Below are positions 41,778 through 50,807 of a DNA stretch of 64,000 nucleotides, one piece after another. The notes beneath the pieces were generated by a model, which worked only from the letters and a program-made list of their open reading frames with translations, was not told the origin of the DNA and did not search any database. Source of the stretch: Isoetes taiwanensis (lineage: Eukaryota; Streptophyta; Lycopodiopsida; Isoetales; Isoetaceae); the NCBI GenBank assembly GCA_021234155.1, contig JAJEKV010000031.1, positions 13,509,748 to 13,573,747 on the forward strand, in the 5' to 3' direction. The stretch's first letter is position 1, and the number at the start of each line of letters is the position of its first letter. The position numbers were made by a program, and so were the translations under genes.

Positions 41778-42250
41778 AGTTGAAACCACTAAAGTCAAAG
41801 CCAAGGCCCGTTGTCTTAGCAAGTGGAGCAGTAAGGCAGACGGCAGGTAAGAGAATCAACTTCGACATCGACTTGCCAGGGATTAATATCCAGATGGGGG
41901 CAGAGGTAATGGGCATTGGCAATTACGACTTGATCATAGGTATGGAGTACCTTGGACCAGCAGGGGCCATTATTGATTGTGGAAAGCGAAAGGTGACCTT
42001 CCCAACACCCGACGGCAAGATCATTGAGATCACAGGTAAAGAAGTTGTTCCCATCATGCAGTGTATGTCTTCTAAACGGCTGTTCAAGTGCATCAAGAGT
42101 GAGCAAGTAGCATTCATCTTCAAGCTTGAGATTGAAGAGCCAGAGTTAGAGGAAAGTGAAGAAGATAAAGTGCTCAACAAGTTGCCCAAGCAGATAGCTA
42201 GCTTGATCACGGAGTTCCACGATCTCTTTCCTGATGAGATCGAGCACCTC
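41640..42250 (+). pseudogene. Aspartic protease region of the inner chromovirus
   Basis: IVLIDSGSSITLHPPEW at ~41716-41766 contains the DSGSS active site. After a frame change near 41765 the frame reads NYDLIIGMEYLGPAGA near 41922-41970, the usual second protease motif. It then continues into the pol linker (LITEFHDLFPDEIEHL) up to the solo LTR at 42251. The reading frame is the same on the far side of that insertion. Confidence 0.8.
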
Positions 42251-43898
42251 TGTGACGCTCCCTGCTAAATATACGGCGCCCGGCCGTACACTCGGCAGGA
42301 AATCCCCCATCCGGTCCATCAACCGCATGGGCCCTCCGTCTAACCCGCACTCTGAGAGAATCCTAGTGCGGGCAGGGGACACGAAGGTGTCTTGCGCGCC
42401 CTTCCCCTATGGGCTCCTATCACAGCGGAAGCATAAACAACGTCAGAACTAGCAATAACAATACAACATACTACCTCGAAGGGTAGTCCATCACATATCC
42501 ACAACTGCAAAGAAGATAATCCTATGCCATAAAACATAAGAGCTCCTACCCATGGCTCAGACTCATAAGGAGGGTGGACCGATCGGCTAGGCCTCAAGAT
42601 AGAGCGGACCGAGTCATAACAATGGCGAGGGCTGGCATAAGACAATGGCTAGGGTTGACCACTCCATCGCCCCCCCTGTGCATACTTTGCGGATGGGCTC
42701 AATCGGGCTCGGCATGACTCTAGCCTTCCTGGGATCACGTAATCCCATGGCATCACCCATCGGGACTACTCTGTGTTGCATCTCCCTGGTCCGTCCGAGG
42801 CAGGAAGGGTTGCATCTCCCCTTCCGGGGTCTAGAGGTTCCGGTGGCGGCTAGAGAATCGGGCGACACACGATTCATACCCGGTGAACCCCCAAAACAAG
42901 AGCCAAGCCGACACTTGCGGCTCTTGAGAGGCGTGGCGACACCATCGCCCCTGGGAGGTGTCGGACCCATGCTCGGCCCGCACAGTGACCGACCATAAGC
43001 CTAGCCCACTATGGGATCCCAGTAGTAGCCCCCTTTCGGCGGGGATCCTCCCTCCGCATTGCCTCTAGCCCCGTTGTGTAGTGCTGAGTCACATCATAGC
43101 CTCCATAGCCCGGTGGGTTCCTATGCACAGGCCGCAACTAATAGGAACTAAGGGATCTACTCTAGGAGCATACTACATATGGCCCTAGGTCTCTACCCCC
43201 CTTCCCAATACAAGAGGAGCAACATGATCAACCATCATCACATAATCATCATATCATGAGAATAATCATAAGAAGAACATCTTAACCTAATCATACAAAT
43301 CTAACTAATGGTTAGGGTTCATTGATTAGGGTTCAAGATGATGCATGAGGGTTCTAGGATGGCTCTACCCTAGATACAAGATACAAACTCATCTGGAATG
43401 TTAATTCCAGATGAACTACTATGACTACTACTCTACATACCTGCTCCTGAAGCACTCCCTCCCAATCCTGGCGTCTCCATGGTCTTCGAAGTGTTCGAGG
43501 TAGCTCCCACTCCTGCTGATGCGCCCACGCTCCGGGGGCTGCTGTGCTAGGCTATGCCACAGCAGACGGTTCTCGAAACGGAGTTTCGAGCGCGAAGAAG
43601 GTTCCCAGATTGTTGGAGCCAGAAAAGAGGCCTAGGGTTAGGGTTTAGGCCTTTATAGGTTAGGGTTCACATGTTTTGCCACGTGGCTCCAATAGGATAA
43701 GACCGTGTGGCGGGTGCCCAATAGGTTAAGGCCACGTGGAAAATGGTCTTAACCTAAGGTTGGCTAAGTTATATGAATAACTTAGTCATGCCCCCTAGTG
43801 CCACAATCTATGGTATACAAGGCTATGAAGATAGACTTGTATAGTGACGGGTCCAGGAATATACGTATTTATAGCGTATATTCCCCTGGAACGTCACA
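42251..43898 (-). mobile_element. Solo LTR, minus orientation, inserted in pol
   Basis: The ends TGTGACG and CGTCACA are inverted and the flanks are ACCTC on both sides (42246-42250 and 43899-43903). The complement begins TGTGACGTTCCAGGGG, similar to the start of the chromovirus LTR (TGATGTTCCAGCACAG). It shares internal phrases such as the TTGTATTGGGAAGGGGG/GTAGAG region (near 43190-43215). It is therefore an LTR of a related family reduced to a single copy by recombination. No genes inside; short open frames are incidental. Confidence 0.88.
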
Positions 43899-43903
43899 AC
43901 CTC

Positions 43904-46750
43904 CCTCCTTACAGGGGAGTCGAGTGCGAGATAGCACTCGAACCGGGAACAAAGCCGACAAGCAAGGCTCCATATAGAATGACAACGCAGGAGTTGTCGG
44001 AGCTAAAGAAGCAGTTGCAGGAGCTGCTCGACCTAGGTTTCATTAGACCTAGTGTCTCGCCATTTGGAGCGCCCATTCTCTTCGTTAAGAAGAAGGATAG
44101 TAGTTTAAGGATGTGCATAGACTATAGGCAGTTGAATAAGCACACCACTAAGAACAAGTATGCGCTCCCAAGATCAGATGACTTGATGGATCAGCTACAA
44201 GGAGCAAGGATCTTCTCCAAAATCGACTTAAGGTCAGGTTATCATCAGATCCGGATAAAGGAAGAAGATATCCATAAAACCGCCTTCAGGACGTGGTATG
44301 GGAATTATGAGTTCACGGTAATGCCTTTCGGCTCATCAAATGCCCCCGTGACGTTCATGAGGCTCATGAACGATATCTTCAGGGAGTTCCTAGACACCTT
44401 TGTGATTGTTTTCTTTGATGACATTTTGGTGTATAGCAGATCCCTTGAAGAGCATGTACAACACTTGAGAAGAGTGCTGGAGAAGTTGAGGAGGCACCAG
44501 TTATACGCCAAGTTGTCGAAGTGCCACTTCGCAACGGAGAAGGTGGAATACCTTGGTCATGTGATCTCAGCAGAAGGCATCTCGACGGATCCCACCAAGA
44601 TTGAAGCAGTAATTTACTCGAAGAATGTGCATGAGGTCAGGAGCTTTCTCGGGCTAGCAGAATACTATAGGAAGTTCGTAAAGAACTTTGCTAAGATAGC
44701 GGCCCCGTTAACAGACCTGACGAGGGCAGAGAAGGTGAAAGATTGGGCAGAGCATTGGCACAAGAAAGCCCAAAAGGTATTTGAATTGTTGAAAGAAGCT
44801 CTGACGACAGCCCCTGTCTTGACCCTGCCGGACTCGGAAAAAGACAAGTTTGTAGCAACAGATGCGAGTAAGATAGCTACAGGTGCAGTGCTTATGCAAG
44901 AAGAGCGTGTGGTAGCGTATGACTCCAGGAAGATGAACGACGCCGAAACGCGCTACCCCACGCATGATCAGGAATTGCTTGCGGTTGTCAGGGCGTTAAG
45001 AATATGGAGGCACTATCTCTTGGGAAGGAAGTTCCAATTGGATACCGACCATCAGAGCCTCCAGTATGTATTCACGCAACCACACCTCAATCTGAGGCAG
45101 CGAAGGTGGATGGAGTTCCTCGAGGAATATGACTTTGAGATAGTCTACAAGCCGGGGAAACTCAATGTGGTAGCGGATGCGCTTTCAAGGCACCCCCTGA
45201 CAACTAGAGTGCATTGCAATGCAATTTCAACGCTCTCCAGCAACTTTGGTAAGAAGATTGAAGAGACCTTGCCAACGGATGTGGATTTCAGGGAAGTATG
45301 GGCAAGCCTCTCCAAGAAGGCTAGAACAGATAAAGAGTGGGAAGCCTTCAAGCATTATAAGAAGGAGGGCAACCTGTTATATCATAAGAACAAGTTGTGC
45401 GTACCCGAATCATCAGGTGTAAGGAAATTGATCCTCCATGACACGCACAACAGCCCAATAGCTGGCCATGCGGGATTCATGAAAACATATTTCAAAGTGC
45501 GCAGCAGCTATTATTGGCCAGGAATGAAGAAGCAAGTAGCTCGCTACATCAGGGAATGTCAGCTATGCCAGCAGACGAAGGCGGAGCAGCTTCGAATTCC
45601 AGGGGCATTAGAGCCATTAGCGGTGCCAAACGCTAAGTGGGAGGTAATCAGCATGGATTTTATAACAGGGTTCCCAAGAATGGTAAGAGGGAAGGATGCC
45701 TTGATGATAGTGGTCGACAAGTTGTCGAAGATGGCACATTTTGTGCCTTGCGGGACCACAGATACAGCTATGGATACAGCAAAGCTCTTCACCAAAGAGA
45801 TCTTCAGGCTTCATGGTATGCCAAGGGAGATTATATCCGACAGGGACCCGAAGTTCATGAGTGCATTTTGGCAAGACCTCTTTGCGACGATTCAGACCAA
45901 GCTATCCATGAGCACGGCATATCATCCTCAGACGGATGGCCAAACGGAGCGGACCAACAGGATTTTAGAAGACATGCTACGAAACTATGTCTGGAATAAG
46001 CAAGGTATGTGGGAAGAGTTTATTCACTTGGTGGAGTTTGCATACAATAGCACCAAGCAGGAATCATCCCAAATGTCGCCGTTTATGATTAATTACGGCT
46101 ATCAGTGCCTAATTCCAGACACTTGGCACAACCCCGTGTCAAAAGTGGAAGTTTCGCAGCAGATGTTGGCCGATATGCAGCAGCTTGTGGAAGAGGTTCG
46201 AGGCTATCTGCTAGCAGCAAGAAGTCGACAAAAGAGCATCGCCGACAAACATCGAACAGTCAGAGAGTTCAAAGTTGGAGACGATGTTTGGCTCAAGATC
46301 AAAGTGAAGCAGGCGAAGCTCAGGATCGGAAATTGTAAGAAGCTTGCTCCAAGGTGGGCTGGACCTTTCAGAATAGTCAAGAGACTAGGTAATCAAGCCT
46401 ACAAACTAGACTTGCCAGCACACCTAAAGATTCATAAGGTCTTCCACGTGAGTTTGTTGAAGAAGCATACTCCAAATCCAGACGAAGTCTTGGACACTCC
46501 AACGTTGTTGGAAATGACAGAAGAGGAGTTGGAGATAGTCCCAGAATTGATTCTTGATAAAGCTTTCAAGAAAACGAGGAGATCAGAATTCCTCCAGTAT
46601 GTGGTCAAGTGGAAAGACTTGCCAGTGGAAGACGCGACATGGGTACTTAAGAAAGATTTAGTTAAGCAGTACCCACAGTTTATGGAGCAATGGGACGGCA
46701 AGGTCATCTCCGAAGAAATCGGCTCAGGCATGTCGATTTGTGTAGATTAA
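43904..46750 (+). CDS. RT, RNase H, integrase and chromodomain of the inner chromovirus
   Basis: An uninterrupted frame (open from 43844 but native only after the solo LTR) carries all downstream Pol domains. RT has [27 protein letters not shown] and the FFDD active site near 44411. RNase H has [14 protein letters not shown] and [11 protein letters not shown]. The integrase zinc domain has [11 protein letters not shown] and CQLCQQTK. The core triad is intact: MDFITGF near 45655, SDRDPKF near 45836 and GQTERTNR near 45940. The GPY/F module is [12 protein letters not shown]. At the C-terminus a chromodomain ([19 protein letters not shown]) lies near 46590-46655. Chromodomains on chromoviral integrases can direct insertion to marked chromatin. 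The enzymatic part looks intact, but Gag and protease breaks and the solo LTR prevent expression as one polyprotein. Confidence 0.92.
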   Translation, partial: PPYRGVECEIALEPGTKPTSKAPYRMTTQELSELKKQLQELLDLGFIRPSVSPFGAPILFVKKKDSSLRMCIDYRQLNKHTTKNKYALPRSDDLMDQLQGARIFSKIDLRSGYHQIRIKEEDIHKTAFRTWYGNYEFTVMPFGSSNAPVTFMRLMNDIFREFLDTFVIVFFDDILVYSRSLEEHVQHLRRVLEKLRRHQLYAKLSKCHFATEKVEYLGHVISAEGISTDPTKIEAVIYSKNVHEVRSFLGLAEYYRKFVKNFAKIAAPLTDLTRAEKVKDWAEHWHKKAQKVFELLKEALTTAPVLTLPDSEKDKFVATDASKIATGAVLMQEERVVAYDSRKMNDAETRYPTHDQELLAVVRALRIWRHYLLGRKFQLDTDHQSLQYVFTQPHLNLRQRRWMEFLEEYDFEIVYKPGKLNVVADALSRHPLTTRVHCNAISTLSSNFGKKIEETLPTDVDFREVWASLSKKARTDKEWEAFKHYKKEGNLLYHKNKLCVPESSGVRKLILHDTHNSPIAGHAGFMKTYFKVRSSYYWPGMKKQVARYIRECQLCQQTKAEQLRIPGALEPLAVPNAKWEVISMDFITGFPRMVRGKDALMIVVDKLSKMAHFVPCGTTDTAMDTAKLFTKEIFRLHGMPREIISDRDPKFMSAFWQDLFATIQTKLSMSTAYHPQTDGQTERTNRILEDMLRNYVWNKQGMWEEFIHLVEFAYNSTKQESSQMSPFMINYGYQCLIPDTWHNPVSKVEVSQQMLADMQQLVEEVRGYLLAARSRQKSIADKHRTVREFKVGDDVWLKIKVKQAKLRIGNCKKLAPRWAGPFRIVKRLGNQAYKLDLPAHLKIHKVFHVSLLKKHTPNPDEVLDTPTLLEMTEEELEIVPELILDKAFKKTRRSEFLQYVVKWKDLPVEDATWVLKKDLVKQYPQFMEQWDGKVISEEIGSGMSICVD

Positions 46751-47606
46751 TTCTTGTGTAGTTAAGATTAATCCACGCATGCCACCTATGCTAGGTATGG
46801 GTCGCATGCGTTGTTACCGATGATGGGACCACTACGGTGATCTCTAGGGCGTGGTGTAATGTTAATGTAGGCATGACCGCGTTTCCGCTTGGATGAGTGG
46901 AAGGTAGATTAGAAAGTCTACTTCTGTCCCACGGAAGTAGATGACCTCGAGAGAAAGGAGGTCATTAAGGAATGCATTGATAGGAAAGGCACCTTTAGCC
47001 CCATATATGCTTTGATAGGAGGAATCTATCCTTCACGCCCCCCACGCGGGAAGGATATCCTCCACGCTGGGCAACTAGAGGTGTAGGCATGAGCGGCATA
47101 TAGGCATATAGGCGCTGTCTCCACGGCCATTATGGAAGATTCATCCTCTTCTTAGCCATGCATTCATGTAGATAGGTGGGGTGGTCACCATATAACCAAA
47201 ATTTATTAAATAATTAAAATGGTACTAACGTAGTATCGACCTGCAGGCCAATAGAGCGCTCCGGAGGGCAAGGAGGTCGAGCTACGAAGACTTGCAACAC
47301 AAATTTTGTTGGAATGTGTTGCAAGGAACGAAGAGTACCTCGAACAATAATTATAGATATGAAATATTGAAATTTTGTCTAACTTAATGTCATAATAACT
47401 AAGATAGTGAATAACTTGTTTAATGATGTTATGAATTGATAAGTATTCCATAGTATGATGACGTAATAATGTTCTAAAAATATTACCTTAGGGTAATCTT
47501 GGTAAATGTATAAGTATTATATTGTATGCATCACGTTGATTGCAGATTGCAGATTAGGAAGATCCCAAGGTGGGGAGACCCACGATGCTGCGGACAGCAT
47601 CATTTC
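46751..47606 (+). other. 3' untranslated region of the inner chromovirus
   Basis: Follows the pol stop up to the polypurine tract. It has no credible ORF. A CGCCCCCCACGCG-rich patch near 47034-47050 and an AT-rich part from 47340 are the only notable composition changes. AGGTGGGGAGA occurs at ~47569 as well as at the true tract. Confidence 0.5.
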
Positions 47607-47621
47607 AAGGTGGGGAGAATG
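47607..47621 (+). other. Polypurine tract
   Basis: AAGGTGGGGAGAATG directly precedes the 3' LTR start. A second similar tract sits ~40 bp upstream. Confidence 0.85.
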
Positions 47622-49186
47622 TGATGTTCCAGCACAGTATACGGTCCCAGAACATATACTGTACTGCCTCATCACGCGTACACGCCACTCCGACCGACGT
47701 GTACGCCGACGGATAGCCAGGTAAGTAGCCCTAGGGGCAACTTGCTAGGGATGTTCACATGTTATTAATGTGCACATATGCACATTAATGTGGGCACACT
47801 TTTCCATGTAGGCATATTTTGCCACCTAGCCATTAAAGGCAAGTGGGGCCTGCTCAATTATCCCACATGCTAAAATGGGTAATTGGAAACCCTAGCCCTA
47901 AACCCCATGTCTATTTAGGGTAAAACCCTAACTTGCTAGTTTTCGTCCATAGGGTTTTAGAGCTCTGTTTTGGCTGCCCCAGGAGCCAAAACCGCCTCCC
48001 AGACGCTGCCCAAGCGAATCGCACCATCAGTTTTCCTGAATTCGATCAGCTCAGCAGAATGGTTGAACTCAGGTCAGGAGGAGCCACCCAAGGATCAGGT
48101 ATTTGGTCAATTTAATAGCTTAAACCGTCTTCTAGTCATAGAATCAGTAGGTTTAGCCTATTAAATTGCCCATAGCAGCTATCTAGATCTCTAGATCCCA
48201 GACACTAACTAAAGAACCTAACTCTATGTTATAGATTAGATCTAGTTCTTTAGTTCTTCTGTGATGTATATGGACGATGTTTCTCTGTGAACTCCTTGTA
48301 TTGGGAAGGGGGGTAGAGGCCCTGAAGCTGTGTAGTTGATGCTCCTAGAATAGCCTCTCTAGCACACTGTAGATGCGGCCTGTGCACAAGAGCCACACCT
48401 GGTTGTGGGTGAAGGGGCCAGACTGGCTTATAAGGAGGTTCGTGTTCTGACTCTTGAACGATCCCTATGGTGTGTTAGTGCTACCGGGGATCATTGTGAC
48501 TAGGTCTAATGGCTTGCCACTGCGTGTGGGCAAGGCATGGGCTCGACACTCGTGAGGTGGTGGATACGACCTTCCATTGAGTTCAAGTCGAATACGGGCA
48601 GTGGCCCTCTAGTCACCTTGAGTCAGCATGTAGATCTCTGGAGGGAGTGATCCCTACCTGCCCCATCGGAACTGGGGAGATGAAACCCAGGGATAGCCCT
48701 TTTGGCTATGCATCCGGCGGGCTACAGTCAGGTCCCAACACTTTTCAACCTACTCTGCAAGGTGTGCACAGGAGGGGCGGATGGAGTGGACAACCCTATG
48801 CCATGTTCTTATGCCAGCCAAATCCATTGCCATGAATTCTGTCTACAATGAACTCTGGAGACCCAAGCCGTCAGTCATCCCCTTGAGTCTGAGCCTTGGG
48901 TAGGACCTCCTATGTGATGTGCTGATCATTGTGTATGCAGATATTGATGCACCACCCTTCTGGGTGGTTGGAGGATTATGTTGTATACTGACATGTATGT
49001 TTACGCTTCCGCAGCTAGGTAGGCCCTGAGGGAGACATGGTAGAATGACACCTTCACTCTTCCCACTGGGACTCGTTACGGGTGCAGTGATATGTGGAGG
49101 GCCCTGTATCAGTGTGGAGCTGGTATGGGGGAAGAACTCATGTTTGTATACGGTGCGGGCACCGTATGCGAGTAGGGGACGTCACA
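47622..49186 (+). repeat. 3' LTR of the inner chromovirus
   Basis: 1565 bp, starts TGATGTTCCAG and ends GACGTCACA, followed by target duplication ATACC. Compare the 5' copy for the uneven divergence. Confidence 0.92.
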
Positions 49187-50018
49187 ATACCATTAAGGCG
49201 CTGACGGATTATCTTCACATCCAACACCGGAAGAGTACACCCTATTATCCTCAAGGAAATGGCTTGGCTGAAAGTACCAACAAAACACTTATCACAGTTC
49301 TCAAGAAAATTTGTGAGCTTCACGCACAGATTGGCAGGAAAAGTTGCCTACTGTTCTTTGGGCTTACAACACTAGTTTCAAAATAGCTACTGGTACACTC
49401 CTTTCAAACTGGTTTATGGTCAAGAAGCTCTCATGCCTTTTGAATATATTCTTCCAACTCTCCGTTTTCAACTTGCTACCAGCCATAATCCCTCTGCTGC
49501 ACTCAAGGAAAGGGTTTATCAATTGGAACAATTGGATGAACTTCGGCGCGATGCTTACATTCGTGTTCTTCATGGACAACGGTTGCAGAAATCATTGCAT
49601 GACAAACGACTTAAGACAAAAACATTCACAGAAGGCGATTTGGTTCTTCTTTATGATTCTCGTTACAAAAATTTTCCGGGCAAGTTAAAGTTTCGATGGC
49701 TTGGTCCTTATCAAATTGTTCAAGTGGTGCAACCCAGCGCTTTCAAGCTGGCTGAATTAGATGGCACTCCATTACCTACACTGGTTAATGGCTTTCGCCT
49801 CAAACAATTTCATACAACAGAAAGTGACAATCATCCACCAGATGCTGTTCCAGACACAGACACAACAGATAGTGACTAACAAGCGGCATATTTATATTAT
49901 AGAGGTGAAATTTTTACAAAATGTGAGCAGAGCCCATCTATTTTCCGCTATGGGCAGAGCCCTATTTACAAAAACGGGCTGAGAGCCCTATCTACTAAAT
50001 CCTAAGGAGAAAAACCCT

Positions 50019-50285
50019 CTACTCCGGGTTTGGAGCAGAGGTGATACGCAGGATATGGTACCAGTTGTGCTCAGGGTCCCAGCGCAGGTGCAGAATCACC
50101 TCCATCCCGTTGGTGTGGGGATCAGCATGCTCTGCCATCCCGGCACACCACCCGTCCATCGCAATGCCACGATTGTGGCACCGCCAGAGGTCCAGGCAGT
50201 CTATTTTACAAGTTATCCACTCCAGGCAGTTAGACGGCATAGTGCACTTGTCGTGCCGTCCAGCAGCAGACATACTGAGCGCCAT
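50019..50285 (-). CDS. Antisense ORF downstream of integrase in the outer element
   Basis: On the minus strand an ATG at 50285 opens ~88 codons ending NPE and TAG at 50019-50021. The product is rich in Cys, Trp and His: CLEWITCKIDCLDLWRC, then GWCAGMAEHADPH and LRWDPEHNWYH. Its regular Cys spacing and lack of low complexity suggest a genuine protein, perhaps metal-binding. Antisense ORFs between integrase and the 3' LTR are known in several Tat-lineage elements of plants. This one has its own TATA box at 50315-50323. I do not recognise the fold and cannot assign a role. Confidence 0.6.
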   Translation of the reverse strand: MALSMSAAGRHDKCTMPSNCLEWITCKIDCLDLWRCHNRGIAMDGWCAGMAEHADPHTNGMEVILHLRWDPEHNWYHILRITSAPNPE

Positions 50286-50314
50286 CGGGTGTCTCAGCTT
50301 CAACCCCTGTTTCT

Positions 50315-50323
50315 CTTATATAG
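50315..50323 (-). promoter_or_regulatory. TATA box for the antisense ORF
   Basis: The complement reads GGCTATATAAGAGAAAC, a strong plant-type TATA context, ~30 bp upstream of the ATG at 50285 and 40 bp before the next in-frame ATG at 50273. With a start site near 50290 the leader would be very short, so translation may use the second ATG. Confidence 0.55.
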
Positions 50324-50807
50324 CCAACCGAGGACCTCCCTGTCGACGTGGACCAATCAGAAAATTTGCCAACGTGTTTGCAATGCAAGGCTCTTTCTAA
50401 TTCCAGAATCTTTCTCCCGCCGCATATCTAGCCATGGTACCTTCTGACACCTTCGTTTTAATGATATCTCACTTCGAGTTGCCAGCATTAAATGACATTC
50501 CTTCTTTTCACGCCTAATGTGCGTCCTTTTGCCAGCTGTCACATCCGATCATTCTCTCACGTCTCATCTCCACCGTTCCTTGCTTCTCCCTTTACCGTTT
50601 GGGGACTTAGCCAAAATTTTGCCTTTCAATCGCCCACTTAGCATCTGTCGCCACCTGGCATCATCCACGGTTGCTGGTTTGCCCTCATCATGCCCCTTCG
50701 CCTGCACTTGCGCGCCCTAAAACCTTTTCGTCTATCTGCGCCTTCATCTTCTGTTCTCTGCTCTCCGCCTTCTCCAGACACTTCCTTCTGTTCCGACGCT
50801 CTTCGCC
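50324..50807. other. Spacer between antisense promoter and third ORF
   Basis: Pyrimidine-rich towards its right end (50580-50800), resembling a leader for the downstream ORF. No gene supported. Confidence 0.4.

Larger units (their letters stand above)
34396..49186 (+). mobile_element. Inner chromovirus-type Ty3/gypsy element with accessory genes
   Basis: LTRs of ~1.57 kb (34396-35970 and 47622-49186) enclose 11.65 kb. The flanks ATACG (34391-34395) and ATACC (49187-49191) are the target duplication with one mismatch. A tRNA-iMet primer site and a polypurine tract adjoin the LTRs. Pol ends in a chromodomain. About 4.3 kb between the primer site and gag is occupied by two accessory transcription units (36.0-40.2 kb), which normal chromoviruses lack. 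A solo LTR (42251-43898) interrupts pol. Without it the element is ~13.1 kb. Confidence 0.92.
33600..49879 (+). pseudogene. Integrase of the outer element, split by the inner element
   Basis: The N-terminal zinc domain is decayed (GGLGGGHF near 33930). The core has WGMDFVGP near 34180 (first Asp) and ELVSDRGVHFVN near 34355 (second Asp). The inner element then inserts at 34396. Reading resumes at 49187 with STPYYPQGNGLAESTNK near 49235, which supplies the catalytic Glu. The C-terminal GPY/F module (KFRWLGPYQIVQVV) lies in 49433-49879, which ends in TAA... (stop after DTDTTDSD). The insertion thus lies between the second Asp and the Glu of the DDE triad. Several frame changes also occur in 33.6-34.4 kb. 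Confidence 0.85.

Noticed and set aside
42251-43898. A nested TIR transposon in pol, judging from TGTGACG/CGTCACA ends
   Set aside because: The 5-bp target duplication and clear similarity to the chromovirus LTR show that it is a solo LTR.
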